DNA of 64,000 bases from positions 31,079,375-31,143,374 of the forward strand of contig NC_092497.1 of NCBI RefSeq assembly GCF_047495875.1. The letters run 5' to 3'. The translations under genes were made by a program, and so were the position numbers. Shown piece after piece: positions 13,350 through 25,683 of this stretch. Numbering within the stretch: position 1 is the first letter of the stretch; each line of letters opens with the position of its first letter. The notes under the pieces were generated by a model. It searched no databases. It saw only the letters and a program-made list of their open reading frames with translations, and was not told where the DNA came from. The DNA comes from Pithys albifrons albifrons (lineage: Eukaryota; Chordata; Aves; Passeriformes; Thamnophilidae).

Positions 13350-14110
13350 ACACTTGATAGTGCGTATAGTGGATGTCCTGAGCATTGTTCTGCTCTGATT
13401 GCCCATGAACTGTAACAACTCAACATCGACATTGCTGCTTTCAGTGAATTTCAGGTTCACGAGGAATGCAGCCTTAAAGAACATGGTGCCAGCGCCACAC
13501 TCTATTGGTCAGGCAAACCCAAAACTGAAAGACACCTTTCAGGAGTTGGCTTCATGATTAAAAACTCCATTGCCTCCAAACTTGAAAATTTGCCGACGGG
13601 TCACTCCGATCACATTATGTCCTTATACCTCCCTCTACACAACAAGCAACATATTGTTCTTTTTAGCGTATATGCCCCAACTCTCCAAGCTGACCCTGCA
13701 GAAAAAGAAATTCCACACCAACCTGCGTCGCCTCACCCAAAAGGTTTCTGCAGATGATAAGATCATAATCCTCAGTGACTTCAATGCCAGAGTAGGTAAG
13801 AACTCTGAAGCCTGGAGAGGAGTACTGGCCAAGCATGGTGTTACAGTGACAACGGACGCCTCCTGCTAGAGTTTTGTGCAGAACAGCAGCTCACCATCAC
13901 CAACATTATCTTTCAGCAGAACGACAGCCTGAAGACAACCTGAATGCATCCTCAATCCAAGCACTGACACCTCATTGACCATGTCTTAGTGCAACAGAGA
14001 AATGTCAGCGACGTCTGTCATACCCGAATGAGGCCTAGTGCCAAACATCAAACAGACCACCGCCTTGTGAGTTCCAAACTTAACCTTCACTTTAAGCCCA
14101 AACCTAAGAG
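13350..14110 (+). pseudogene. RTE LINE endonuclease domain (broken)
   Basis: In two frames one can read the hallmarks of an AP-endonuclease-like domain. These include a WSGKPK…GVGFMIKNS segment (about 13505-13570), SVYAPTLQ (about 13660-13690), LSDFNARVG (about 13770-13800, the catalytic DFNA motif) and TDHRLVSSKL (about 14055-14085, the terminal DH). A frame change lies between about 13690 and 13740, and further damage lies around 13860-13960. The domain would nick target DNA for target-primed reverse transcription; this copy cannot encode it intact. Confidence 0.85.
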
Positions 14111-14699
14111 GGGCAGCATTCCAAGGAGGAGGATTAAAGTCAACAATTTTCAAACAGCTACAGTGAGAGGTAAGCCTTCAAACTAAACGTCAGGATAATC
14201 CCATAGATCACTCTCCAGAAGTGCTTTGGCAACATATTAAAAATTGCACCTGCAGTCCTCTGAAGAATCCTTAGGGTTCTTCTCCAAGAAAAACAAAGAG
14301 TGGTTTGACAAAAACAATCAAAAGATCGAGGAATTGTTGAAGAAGAAGAGAACTGCACACCAAGCACACCTTGCTCAGTCATCTTGCCATGTAAGAAAAG
14401 CTGCCTTTTGTCTTGCATGCAGTAAGCTCCAACAGAAACTTTGAGACATCCAGAACAAATGGTGGTTCTATATCACAGAAAAGACTCAGTTATGTACAGA
14501 TTTTGGTGACCACAGAGGATTCTAAGAGGCCCTGAAAGCAGTGCACGGACCCACACACCCAGTGCAGATGGCCAAATGCTTCTCACAGATAAAACCTCCA
14601 TCCTGAACCGATGGTCTAAATATTTTCAGACTCTCTTCACTGCCAACCGCAATGTCCACAGCTCAGCAATTCAGCATACTACACAACGACCGGTGAAAA

Positions 14700-16458
14700 A
14701 ATGAATTGGATATAACCCCTACCATGGGAGAGACACTTAAGGCCATACAACAGGTGAAAACTGGCAAGGCAGCTGGGGGTCATGGACTTCCACCCAAGTC
14801 TGGAAGCATGGAGGTCAAGCACTCCATGCCAAATTTCACGAGCTTGTGGTGCATTGCTGGGAACAAGGGGAACTACCATCAGATCTCCGTGATGCAGTCG
14901 TCATCACCCCGTACAAGAAGAAAAAAGAAAAATCAACTCCTCAAATTACTGAGGTATTACTTTGCTCTCCATTGCTGGTAAAATTCTTGCACGAATACTT
15001 CTGAACAGACTAGTACCCACTATTGCAGAAGATCTTCTGCCTGAAAGTCAGTGTGGTTTCAGAGTCAATAGAAGTACCACAGACATGGTATTTGTTTTCA
15101 GGCAACTGCAAGAGAAGTGTAGGGAACAGAACAAAGGACTGTATGTAACTTTCATTGACCTCACCAAAACTTTTGACATTGAACAGAAAAGGCCTGTGGC
15201 AGATCATGGAACGTTTAGGATGCCCCCCAAGTTACTCAAAACGATCATCCTGCTACATGAGGATCAGCATGGACAAGTCAGATATGGCGATGCACTCTCT
15301 GAGCCCTTTCCAATAACCAATGGTGTGAAACAAGGTTGTGTTCTTGCACCAAATCTATTCACAATCTTCTTCAGCATGATGCTCCAAAGAGCCACGGCAG
15401 AACTCAATGAAGAAAATGGCATCTACATCCGATATCATACCGATGGAAGCCTATTCAACCTAAGACAACTGAAGGCCCACACCAAGGCCCTGAATCACCT
15501 TGTCCGTGACCTGCTTTTTGCTGATGATGCCGCCCTCATTGCTCACACAGGAGCAGCTCTGCAGCGCTTAACATCCTGCTTTGCAGAGGCTGCTGAGCTT
15601 TTTGGGCTGGAAGTCAGCCTGAAGAAGACAGAAGTTCTCTACCAACCTGCACCTCAGGAAGTCTTCTATCATTCCCACATTGCCATAGGTGAATCAGACC
15701 TTAAGTCAGTCCAGCAGTTAACCTATCTGGGAAGTATCATTTCCTCAGATGGTAAGATTGACAAAGAGATAGAGAACAGGCTAGCAAAGGCATACAGAGC
15801 CTTTGGAAAACTCCATAAAAGAGTCTGGTCCAATAAACACCTGAAGTACAAAGATCAGTGTCTACAGAGCCCTGTACCGTCTACTCTTTTATATGGGTCT
15901 GACTCATGGGTCATCTACTGCCACCACCTGTGACTCCTCAAATGCTTCCATCAGCGCTGCCTCCGTTCAATCCTAAACATCCACTGGACTGATTACGTGA
16001 CCAGTGTGTCTGTTCTTGAACAGGCAGGGGTCACCAGTATTTAGGCCATGCTGATGATAACGCAGCTCTGCTGGGCAGGGCACATCTCCAGGATGGAGGA
16101 TCACCGCCTCCCAAAGATTGTGCTCTATGGAGAACTCGCCTCTGGCTGCCACAGGAGAGGAGCCTCGAAGAGGAGATACAAGGATTTCCTGAAACAATAC
16201 CTCAGCCTTGGTCATACTGACTGCCATCAATGGTCCACTCTGGCCTCCAATCGGGATTCATGGAGACACCATTCACAACACTGCTGCTTCCTTGACAATG
16301 CACACAGAGTCAGTCTCGAGGAGAAAAGACAATGCAAAAAGAACCGTTCCTCACCATTATCGCCAAAGGAGACTTTCTGCTGTGCCTTTTGCGATCGGAT
16401 TTGCCTATCCGACATCAGCCTCTTTAGCCACCAGCATGCTTGCAGCAAGCATGGGTAG
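14700..16458 (+). pseudogene. RTE LINE reverse transcriptase and C-terminal domain
   Basis: From 14962 to 16458 a single frame is open except for two stops (15931-15933, probably from CGA, and one near 16042). Motifs in order: an LSIAGKILARILLNRL block, ESQCGFR, FIDLTKTFD (catalytic Asp), GVKQGCVLAP, and the catalytic box FADD at 15517-15528. Further on are LGLEVSLKKTEV-type and YLGSIIS segments and a thumb region. The upstream part (14700-14960) reads in another frame, so at least one frameshift is present. The protein ends in C-x2-C-x12-H-x3-C (16381-16443), a nucleic-acid-binding finger. Confidence 0.88.
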
Positions 16459-16510
16459 TGCCCTTCCCAAATCTTTGTTCGCAAAGCCTAGCCATGAGAT
16501 GATGATTGTA

Positions 16511-17167
16511 TTTTAGTTCTTTTCACCAATAAAAACAGAGCAAATATAACTCATTTACCAGCAGTGACTACTAATGCTATGGAGACTATAAGATATTGAA
16601 CACCTGTCATACTTGGATGCGGCAAATCCCACTGAAGATTGCCTTGGAGATAAAGGTGATTAAAATCATTTAACCCAAGTATTGCTGGGGATTTTAGATC
16701 GTTGATTTATTCCTTTTCCTGAATGCTAGAGAAGACATACATTCTGGAACCTGTTATAAAAGGGGCATCCATAAAAGTAATATAGAAGGTAAGTAGTCAG
16801 ATATTCGGTTCTGATTCAGTTAAGGACTGGTGCATGGAGCTAATCAAAAAGATGCTCTTGGCACATATTTTTATTGAATGAGAAATGATCAACAAGTGTT
16901 TAGAAATAGGAAGAAACTTTACGTGGAAGAGATGAATATTGACAAATACCAGTTTAAGATTCCTTTTTCCAGTGACAAAAGGCTTTTTCCCCCCCCTGTA
17001 TTTTTAAAAACACCATCTCTTAACATTCTGTAAAAAATGTCTCACTGTTTAAACCAAAACAGTGGTTGCTAAAAAACCCCATAAATTATTAATATGGAGC
17101 TTTCCATTTTAATATAAAATTTCAATAAAATAATTTAACAGTACAGACTATGAAAATAATATCATAA
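16511..17167. other. Intronic DNA
   Basis: No gene or further mobile element recognised between the LINE and the SINE. Confidence 0.6.
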
Positions 17168-17310
17168 TGAAAGAGATCACAGACTATTCTGAGTTGGAAG
17201 GGACCCACAAGGATCATAGAGTCCAACTGTTAAGTCAATGGCCCACATAGGGGATTGAACCTATGACCTTGGCATTATATAACAAAGTTTTAACCAACTG
17301 AGCTATGATT
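17168..17310 (-). mobile_element. tRNA-Ile-derived SINE with CR1-like tail (TguSINE1-like)
   Basis: On the minus strand the head reads TAGCTCAGTTGG (A box, about 17294-17305) and, further on, GGTTCAATCCCC (B box, about 17250-17262). These are the pol III promoter boxes of a tRNA-Ile-like head. The body continues to a tail with gagttggaagggacc / agattctgtg-like sequence (reverse strand) shared with CR1 3' ends, the CR1 machinery presumably having mobilised it. It is diverged from a real tRNA: the anticodon arm and acceptor stem are degraded. Confidence 0.87.
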
Positions 17311-19027
17311 AATAAATTCATGTTTTACATATATCTAAAGAAATTTCTTATTCCAGGGCCTGAACCTCTCCTACAGCTGCTTGAAGCAGCAGCTTGTGGA
17401 AGGGAAGATTTTGCCAGTTGCTGATGTGCTCAGCCTCAAGTCAAGTCCTGGAACAAGTTAAGGACTTTCTGGGCTCCTCCAGTCTAAACCAGCTGGGGTC
17501 AATTTTGAGGGATCTTACAGCAAAAATGGAAGCTCCCAACTGCATTCGTTTGGGGTCTATGCAATGCTGACAGAAATACACTCGTATAAAATACGGATCC
17601 ATGTTTCGTTTCAAAAGGAGATTTTGCTTTGAGAAAACTAACTTGCAGATTCAGAATTCTCTCTGTATTAGTTTTTAGTTTTCTGAAAACCCAAAATGAT
17701 TGTGGGCAAATACCCAGGCCACCCATTGGGCAGTAGAGTGAGAGAAGTTAGATTTTGGTCTGCCATTTTTTCCAGCAGTGCTAGTGCTAGGAGTGGAAAG
17801 GTACATAGCATTTTAACAGCTGGAGTGCCTAGGAATACATAGATAAGCAGGTTGCACACGGTGAATATGATGTTGCATTCTGTTGCATTCAAAAAACAGT
17901 TAAAATTTAGTAATGTAATACCAGTCATTAATTCTTAAATACCAAGCTCAAGTAATGCAGCAACTGAAGTCTTATCAACTATGCCAGATTCTAACATTGC
18001 TGGGTCTTTAGTTATGATGGACTACCTGAGTTGATAACACATGGAATTATCTAAACAATATTTGCATATTTGTGTAATTATTTCCTAAGGTTAATTAGCT
18101 TCTGTAAAGCAGCTTGCCCTTTGGGAGTGCTTACTGTGACAGGTTCACATATTTCCTGTTTCTGTGCCAAATTTTGGTTTATTCTTTTTCTTTTAAGGTA
18201 GCCTGCTGCTGGAAAGTTACAGATGGGACATGAGATGGAGGTTTTGAACCACTATTGACTTTACTGGGGCAGAGCACCTCAGATGTCACTGTAAATGTCT
18301 AATTCCTCAAAACTAAAAAAAATCTAAATAAAGAAAAATTTTCAGCTCTGGTGACAGTTCTCTCCTACGACTTTGTTGGTTTTGTTTGTTTTTTTTTTTT
18401 TAATCAGGGAGTTAGAGTCACATTTTTTGTGACAAAAGTGAAATGTACACAAATAGGGAAACATGCCATACAACTGAATAGCTTTTTAACAATTTATTTG
18501 AAGGTGGTTTCTATAATTACAACTTATCACAGCAAAAAAATTTCCTCTTCTAGCTTGATGAACTACTGTAAACAAGTATGGTAGCTATGTAAAATACAGG
18601 ACACGAGAATAGCATGATTGCTGGGATGCAGAAGGATGTAGAAGGCTCAAGTCTCCTGTCCCTGGAGATATTAGATCCTTCCCCACCAGCAGCACCTTGA
18701 CAGTTGCATACAGCTTGTCCCATTCCCTCAGGGAGCCATAGGTCAGGTGAACTTTTGCAATGCCCCACAACCCTTCCAAAAATCATTACTTTAAAATTAA
18801 TATCTAATGTAACTATAACAACACCCTTTTCCAAGAGCACCCTTATGAGTATTAAATTAAGTTGATGCTTATCAACTGCTGCATTTTCTTCATTCCTTTT
18901 GAAAATATTTACCTTACATGAGTCAAAAACTTTTTCATTAGGGTGGAACATACTGAAACCATGTGATGGGTTGCTATCACCAGAGCAGCTCCAAAATCTC
19001 AGAGCAGGACAAGGTCTAAGAGGCTTT
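17311..19027. other. Intronic DNA
   Basis: No recognised gene. Open frames of up to 133 codons on the minus strand (18550-18951) resemble nothing and lack splice or start context. Confidence 0.55.
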
Positions 19028-19532
19028 TGTCCTTGATTTGGAATGCCATTCCCTAATTCAGTCCTCCACCCTCACCCAAGACTCTCCCAAACCAAACCCC
19101 TCTCCCCTATGCCCCTTCTGGTGGGAGACACAAAGGGCAGAGATTGTGGGCTGAGATAAGAACAACTTACTGAAAACAGCGATCGGATACAGAAAAACCC
19201 CAGTAACAGCAACCGTTTTAATAACAAAAGTATACCAATAAAGAGGGTGGTTTCCATGCAAAGAATGCTCACTAAGACTCAACTGACACAATGCAACCTT
19301 TGAAACAAGAAACAAAATTGGCAGATGTACCCTCTGCACACATGCTTTTTTTCCCATACAAAAGCCCCACACCCTCCATTCTCAGATGTGAAAATCCCTT
19401 ACTTTCGCCCAGCCAGCGGTGACCTGAGGTGGTACAGAACACTAACTTAAGACACTCCCAGATAGCTCCAGGCTCTGTCCCTTCACAGTTAATAAGAAGA
19501 AATTAACTCTGTCCTGGCTGAAACCCACAACA
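19028..19532 (-). repeat. 3' LTR of the old ERV
   Basis: On the minus strand it starts TGTTGTGGGTTTCAGCCAGG and ends in …CAAGGACA. It aligns with 24891-24990 plus 31371-32008; the shared segment gcagagattg.gggctgagataag is near 19137-19160 and 31378-31400. The adjoining polypurine tract is eroded. Confidence 0.88.
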
Positions 19533-19543
19533 TTATTCACTGG

Positions 19544-19544
<1 letters not shown>

Positions 19545-19628
<84 letters not shown>
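19545..19628. repeat. (TATC)n microsatellite
   Basis: Twenty-one uninterrupted TATC units just inside the old ERV's 3' LTR. The tetranucleotide must have expanded within the provirus after integration. Confidence 0.98.
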
Positions 19629-19869
19629 ATCTACACAATCGTAGCTATCATATCTAGAGTCAGTAGCTATCTCTCCAAGATGCCTGGTGAGTTCATTTAG
19701 TCCATGACTGTGTGTTCTCTCCATCCTAAATGTCCTCAAGGGCAAGAGGGCTAGTGTGCTGTCAGGAGTTCATGACTGGTGTATCTGGAGCACTCCATCT
19801 TCATTGTCAATGGTTGTTATGGCATACAGTGGCAATGTCGTTCAGCAACCAATAATATAGAACTCACCA

Positions 19870-22800
19870 TTACAGACTGTTCTCACCCAAAAGTCAAATC
19901 TCCTTGAGGTACACATCATTTTGACAGGTCCATCTGCACTACCCACAAAGTGCACTCAGGTCCTTGAGCAAAAACAATTCCATGGATGGGCTTGCCTTTG
20001 CCGGAGGCTGGATTAATCCAAACCGTCTTTCCTAACATATTGGTCACATGCATCACTGGGACTTTATTCCCTTCTACGGTATGTGGAGGTTTGATTGGGC
20101 AGGGCCAGCTTAACTGGTGGAGCCTCTAATGTTACCTAACCAAGTGGCCTCTGCCAAATACAGACTCCAACGTTTGAAGGTCCCACCACCCTTCCTTTCC
20201 ACATGGTTTTTAATAGTCCATTGTACCATTCAATTTTCCCAGAGCCTGGGGCATGATAGGGAATATGACACACCCACTCAATCCTGTGCTCTCTGGACCA
20301 GGTGTCCATGAGGGTCTTTTTGAAACAAGTCCCACTATCCAACTCAATTCTTTCTGGGGTGCCATGTCACCACAGGACTTGCTTTTCAAGGCCCAAGATG
20401 GTGTTGAAGGGAGCGGTGTGAGGCACAGGGTATATCTCCAGCCATCCAGTGGTTGTTTCCACCACTGTCAGCATGTAGCACTTGCCTTTGTGGGTTTGCA
20501 GGAGCGTGATGTACTCAATCTGCGAGGTCTCCCCAGATGCATATTTTGAACACTGTCTACCACACCACAGAGACTTTACCCACTTGGCCTGCTTGCTTGC
20601 AGTGCACGTTCACAGATATGGATAGCTTGTGAGATAGTGTGCATGGTTAAGTCATCCCCTCAAACATGAACCCAACTGTCTTGCATCTCTTCTCTGAAGA
20701 CCTGAGGCATCCTGAGTCCACTAAGGCAGAAATAATTCACCTTTATGTTGCCAGTCCAAATCCACCTGAAACACTTTAGGCAGCCCCATCCACCTGTCGT
20801 TGCGATGCTCTTCAGAGGCTTGATTCTTGGGTACATGTGCATCTACATGACGTAATTTTACTGTCAACTTCTCTATCCAGGCAGTGATGTCTTACCCAGA
20901 CAGTTTCCCTCTGCACTGTCCGTTGGTCTTTTTCCATGGGTTCAGCCACCCCAGCCAATCTGTACCCTCTCGGTACAGAGGTAGAGCACTGGCTATTTCT
21001 CTTGTTCAGTGACATCTACAGCCAGCTGGATGGCTTTCAGTTTTGCAACCTGACTTGATCCACCTTGTCCCACAATATCTTCTGCTACTCACTGCATAAA
21101 GACTTCATATAGTAGCTTTCCATTTTTTATGTATCCCGATGATACATCAATGAAGAGAGTATAATTTTTCAATTTCTGGTAGCTGATTATATGGTGGGGC
21201 CTTCTCAGTATGCGTAACTTCCTTCTTCTCTTCTTTTGATGATAATCCAAAATTTTTGACTTCGGGCCAGTTTGTGGTGACTTCCAAGACCTCTGAGTGA
21301 ATGGGGTTTCCTATCTAAGCTTGCTGTGTGACCAGCACAACCCACTTACTAAATGTAGCATTGGTGGCATGTTGTGTGGAAAGGATTTTCCCTTTCAACA
21401 TCCAGCCCAGCACTGGCAGTCAGAGTGCCAGGAGGAGCTGTGTATCAATGCCAGTCAATTCTGAAGTAGCTCGAGCCCCTTCATAAGCTGCCAGGATCTC
21501 TTTTTCAGTTGAGGTGTAACAAACCTCAACTCCAGAACCCCAGGGGGCATCCTGAAATCTCCCCAGGTACCTTTTGCAAGAGAATAGAGAATGGTCCATT
21601 TTCATCATTTGATAGAGCACATTTTCCACATCTTTTCCTGTCCTGTCTTCTCCAATGGCTACTGTGTGAAGAATCTCCTATTTGATTTGTTTAAAAGCTT
21701 GTTGTTGTTCAGGACCCCACTTGAAATCATTATTCACTGTAACATGATAGAGCGAGCTTACAATCAGACTAATCTGGAATATGCATCTTCGAAAAACTTA
21801 GCACCTAGGAAAACTTATGTTTCCTTCTTGTTGGTTACTTGGAAAATAGCTGTTCTTTTGTTGACCATATCCTTTGGCATCTGATTATGTCCATCTTGCC
21901 ATTTTACTCCTAAAAAGTGAATTTCCTATGCAGGTCCCTTAACCTTACTTTGCTTTATAGCAAAAGTGGCCTTCAGGAGGATCTGAATTATCTTCTCCCC
22001 TTTCTCAAAACCTTCATCTGCTGTGTTGCCCAACACATGAATGTCATCAACATATTGCAAGTCTTTTAGAGCCTCATCGTTTTCCCATGCAGTGTGGATC
22101 AGTCCATGGCAAATGATGGAGCTGTGTTTCTATCCCTGAGGCAGTCGGTTTCAGGTGTACTGGATGTTCCTCTAGGTGAAAGCAAACTGTTACATGCACT
22201 CTGTGGACAAAGGAGTGGAGAAAAATGCACTAGCAATGTTGGTGATGGCACCAGTTCTGTGTTGGACTCAAGTCTGTACTGAAATTCCAGCATTTCTGGC
22301 ACAGCAGCACTCAGTGGTGATGTGACTTCCTTCAGGACACAATAGTCTACTGTCTCTACTCTCCACTGCACTTACACACTGACCATATAGGACTACTAAA
22401 GGGTGAGCAAGTCTTTCTGACCACTCATTCCCTGGCTCTGCAGTTCATGAATCCTCTCATGGATGGGGGTCAGAGAGTTGTGGTTGGTGAGGTATTGTCA
22501 ATGGTGCACTGTTGTGGTACTGATTGGTACCTGTTGTTCTTCGACCCTCAGCAGTCCCACAGCAGAAGGGTCCTCAGAGACCAGGCAAGGTATTCAGTGG
22601 TCTAATTTCCTCTCTATCCACACCAGCTATCCCAAAAGCCAAAAGATGCCCTTTTGGGTCCTTGAAATATCCTCTCCTCAGGTAATCTATGCCAAGGATA
22701 CACAGCGCCTCTGGCCAGTCACAATGGGGTGTTCTTGCCATTTGTTTACGGTCAGGCTGACTTCAGCTTTCACTGCAGTCAGCTGTTGGGATCCCCTTCT

Positions 22801-22980
22801 CACTCCAGAAATAGAGATGGATTCTGTCCCTTCATCTCTTTATGGCATCAGGAGACATGGTGTGCTGGAGTCAACTAAAGCCTTATACTCCTGTGAGCCT
22901 GATGTGCCACACCATCAGATCCACACAGTCCAGTAGATCTGATTGTCCCTTTTCTCCACCTGATTGGAGGCAGGACCCAC
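19870..22980 (-). pseudogene. Old ERV pro-pol remnant
   Basis: Fragments collinear with the pol of the 36538-43185 element can be read in all minus frames. Integrase pieces lie around 19880-20640, RNase H and connection around 20850-21400, RT around 21420-22480 and protease around 22860-22900. The RT box is YVDD (22043-22054), still catalytic-looking. The protease triad reads DSS (22864-22872) where the younger copies have DTG, so the protease is dead. Multiple frameshifts and stops preclude expression. No env or dUTPase is visible between integrase and the LTR. Confidence 0.85.
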
Positions 22981-22983
22981 CTA
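22953..22983 (-). promoter_or_regulatory. Relic of UAG readthrough signal, old ERV
   Basis: gag ends …DQN then TAG (22983-22981), followed on the minus strand by a 10-nt spacer. The hairpin arms are CCTCCA and TGGAGA with loop ATCAGG. Relative to the two younger copies (arms CCTCTA / TAGAGG) one pair changed from U-A to C-G on both sides, a compensatory change; the outermost pair is lost. pro-pol continues in the same frame. Confidence 0.65.
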
Positions 22984-24790
22984 GTTCTGGTCATGGTACT
23001 TGTTGCTCATTTCTTGTAAATATGAACTGGAGGTCCATCCAAGAAGACAGGACGCAACATCAGCCCTCCAATTTTGTCTAAGGGCTTGCCCACCGGAAAC
23101 TGGAGTGGCACTTATCCTTGCAGAATTTCTTGCAGTGGTTGTTTTTCCTCTCAACTCACATACCTGTGCTGTTAGGGCAGAAGTGGGTATTGCATCCCAC
23201 TTCCTCACATCCTCTCCCTGGTCACATTTTACCTTGTGGTGCATACCCTCTTTCTCGAGCAGAGGAGCACTTGATCCTGCTAGCAGAGGCTTGGGTCCAT
23301 ATTGGCAGGGCAAAGGACTAGTTTGGCCAAGTTTGTCAAGTCTGTCTGCAGTCCTGCACAGCCTTTCCACAGAGAAAAGATATCTTCAACCTGCTGGAGC
23401 AGTATTATCTGAAACAATTTTTGTTCTTCTTTCATTGACATCAGCACCAGTGAGTTTGGCATATGATGATGGCACACTTCATACAAACTTGCACTATGTG
23501 GATTGTGTGCACTAGATTTCATTTGGATCTACAGGGGACTGCTTGTTATTTGAATCCTTAGATTACCTCCAGCACAGCTAATTCTTTCAGCTACTGGACA
23601 TCTTTTTCCATGGTGTTTCACCTGCTTGGGCACACTACTAGATCATCCTTGAGAGAATACCTTTCCCTTACACTAGACAGGAGTCATCTCCACAGGCTCA
23701 GAGTTTCTGTCCTCATCAGTGCCCACATTCCAGGACAGGTATCCCAGTTGTTTGGCTTCACTGCTATCTAGTTTAATATTGTGGACTGTGATATCCCAGC
23801 ATAGGAGCAGCCCAGGTCATCAGGGGCTCTCCTGGCTGGCAGTTGAAAGCTTTCTGCATGTCTCGCAGCTCACCCAGGGATAGGGATCTGGTGATTCTCT
23901 CTGGCCCTTCCTTTTCCACCTGTTGTGAGGGCCCTACTTCCCCTTCATCCCTCAGTAAGGAAACTGACTTGATCTTGGACTTCTTCTGTATAAGGATGAC
24001 TGCTATTGAGCACAAGTTGTTCCTCTGGTTCAGCTGCAGTTTGAGTGGTCACAATGCCTGTCAGGCTGTCTTCCTCCTCATCTCTGTGAGGGCGCTGCCT
24101 AGTATTGAGCAGTGTCTGCTAAATAGTAGTCGCATGCCAGAATGCAGCAATAAATTGCACCTTTCTGGAGCTGCAACAGTATTCTTCTTGCAAACATTCT
24201 GTCACTTTACCAGGATCCTTGTATCTGTTCAGGTGTGACCTTCCAAACCATTGGAGCCAAGAATTCACTCAAGAAATGGCCCATTTTATCCCACCTTCCA
24301 TGCCACTCATGACTATTCATCCTCAGGGCAGATCTATGAATGACCTTCCTAGAAATCTCATACTTGAATCTAAATATGGTATGGAATAGTACCAAGGAGA
24401 CCTGGCAGAGTTAGCAACAAGAAATGCTTTCTTTAACATCCAAACAGGATACAAAATTCTCAAAAGATGATATAACAGGCCTGAAGGAGAAAAGGGGGTG
24501 AAAAGCGGGGAAAAATCATCTTCCCCTGTTCTCCTCACAGGCTGGGTATGATTATTTATGAATTCCCATCCAAGAAAGCAGAGCAACATTGAACACACAT
24601 CTCAAATGGCCTCATTGCCCCTGATATTATCATGTCAAAAACTGGTATCACACAGTACAGCAATAAAGGAATTTTGATTCCACTCCTTGGTTTGAAGAAG
24701 ATCCCCATTAGAAGCACACAGGGGAGTGATAAATGGATAGGTACCACACCTGCATGACCAGACCAAGGAACACTTGCAATCAGCAACTCT
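22981..24790 (-). pseudogene. Old ERV gag remnant
   Basis: The C-terminal 129 codons are open (22981-23370) and end in the same …KYHDQN-type terminus as the younger gag. A middle piece (23773-24015) matches the linker plus SLSLGELR capsid entry segment. N-terminal pieces (24323-24786) retain the hydrophobic, membrane-like stretch (KIPLLLYCVIPVFDMII) at the place occupied by transmembrane-like segments in the other two gags. It is broken by frameshifts and stops. Confidence 0.82.
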
Positions 24791-24863
24791 GTGCAAATTA
24801 TTAGATCATAATTGTTTCCAACCTATTCTGAGCAGATCTGTTGTTGTAATCTCAATCCTTCTT

Positions 24864-24881
24864 GCCCTACCTTGGACACCA
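24864..24881 (-). promoter_or_regulatory. Decayed tRNA-Lys primer-binding site, old ERV
   Basis: The minus strand reads TGGTGTCCAAGGTAGGGC, 14 of 18 matches to the Lys(1,2)-type site TGGCGCCCAACGTGGGGC seen intact in the other two proviruses. It sits 9 nt inside the 5' LTR. Confidence 0.75.
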
Positions 24882-24890
24882 GCTAAAGGC

Positions 24891-24990
24891 TGTCATGGTT
24901 GAATGGTATTCTCTAATTTAGTGCGTCCTCTACCCCGCAAGATGCTCTCAAACCAGGTGTCACTCACCCTGCCCTCTTCTAGTGGGAGAC
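24891..24990 (-). repeat. 5' LTR of the old ERV, inner part
   Basis: About 100 bp matching 19028-19135 of the 3' LTR; both end at …tggtgggagac / …tagtgggagac. It is interrupted exactly at GAGAC by the plus-strand ERV; the remainder resumes at 31371. Confidence 0.88.
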
Positions 24991-25678
24991 TGTTGTAGTT
25001 TGGGATTATTATGTAAATTCTCTCCCCTGCCACTTAACTGCCCAGGCCAGCGGTTAACAAAAGAAGCAGTTAACTGTGATCGCTGGGGTGGGGGCAGGTT
25101 TGTCTCTTTTGGTTTTTTTTTTGGATATTCTCCGGAGTCTTGGCTCGGCGGAACGGGGGAGTGGGGGCTCCAAGGAGGCAGGCTGCCCTGCTGGTTACTG
25201 CTGGGGTTTTCCCTGGCTGTCTTGCCGCTGCCTACTTCGGACTATTTTTTTTTCCTGCCGTGCTGCTGCCTGCCTTGGATTTGCTGCTGGTTGCTCGTAC
25301 CTTTCTGCTTCTTGGACGGGGAACACAGGGGAAGAGACTGAGTCCATCTGAAAAGCCCACTGCTCGTCTGTTTCGCTGGAGAGGGACTGAAACTCACTCT
25401 GCAGCCAGCTGAGCTGTGACAAGGACACTTAAGTATAACCTTTTCTCCCGGAGGAAAACCTGCTGGGTTTTGTTGTTGTTTTTTTTTTCTCTTATGGTGT
25501 TGGGGAAGTGGGTTGCACTAGTCTGTTTACATATATATATATATATATATAGCAGTTATCCTTCTTGTATTAAAATTCCTTTTCTTAAATTTGATAAAGA
25601 GTGGTGTGATTATTGTGGAGGAGGCCCCTCCCCTGCTTGTGGGTAAAACATTTTGGTTTTTCCCCTCAAACCTAGACA
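24991..25678 (+). repeat. 5' LTR, plus-strand ERV
   Basis: TGTTGTAGTTTGG … CTAGACA. It contains a (TA)n tract (25530-25551) and an ATTAAA polyadenylation-like motif near 25569. Several overlapping open frames of up to 119 codons inside it are duplicated in the 3' LTR and are not genes. Confidence 0.97.
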
Positions 25679-25683
25679 TTTCT

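Larger units (their letters stand above)
12600..16510 (+). mobile_element. Near full-length RTE-type LINE (AviRTE-like), decayed
   Basis: A non-LTR retrotransposon of about 3.9 kb. A leader region (12600-13330) contains an imperfectly duplicated block (…agaagagggataactcta / …aagagaaggatactctaa). An AP-type endonuclease (about 13350-14110) follows, then reverse transcriptase (about 14700-15940), a C-terminal domain ending in a zinc-finger-like motif, and a short 3'UTR ending in an ATG-rich tail (16495-16508). Frameshifts and a few stops make it inactive. Endonuclease and RT resemble the RTE clade. The patchy avian family AviRTE, known to be shared with filarial nematodes, is my best guess, but the family name is inferred. 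Confidence 0.85.

Noticed and set aside
13175..13480. Minus-strand open frames over the LINE leader
   Set aside because: Antisense shadows of the RTE element; no homology signal on that strand.
17250..17305. Possible tRNA gene on the minus strand
   Set aside because: A and B boxes are those of a tRNA-Ile-like SINE head; the acceptor stem and anticodon arm are decayed and a CR1-like tail follows.
24982..25412. Overlapping open frames of 90-119 codons in the plus-strand LTR (and copies at 30686-31098)
   Set aside because: They lie wholly inside the LTR, occur in three frames at once, duplicate in the other LTR and resemble no protein.
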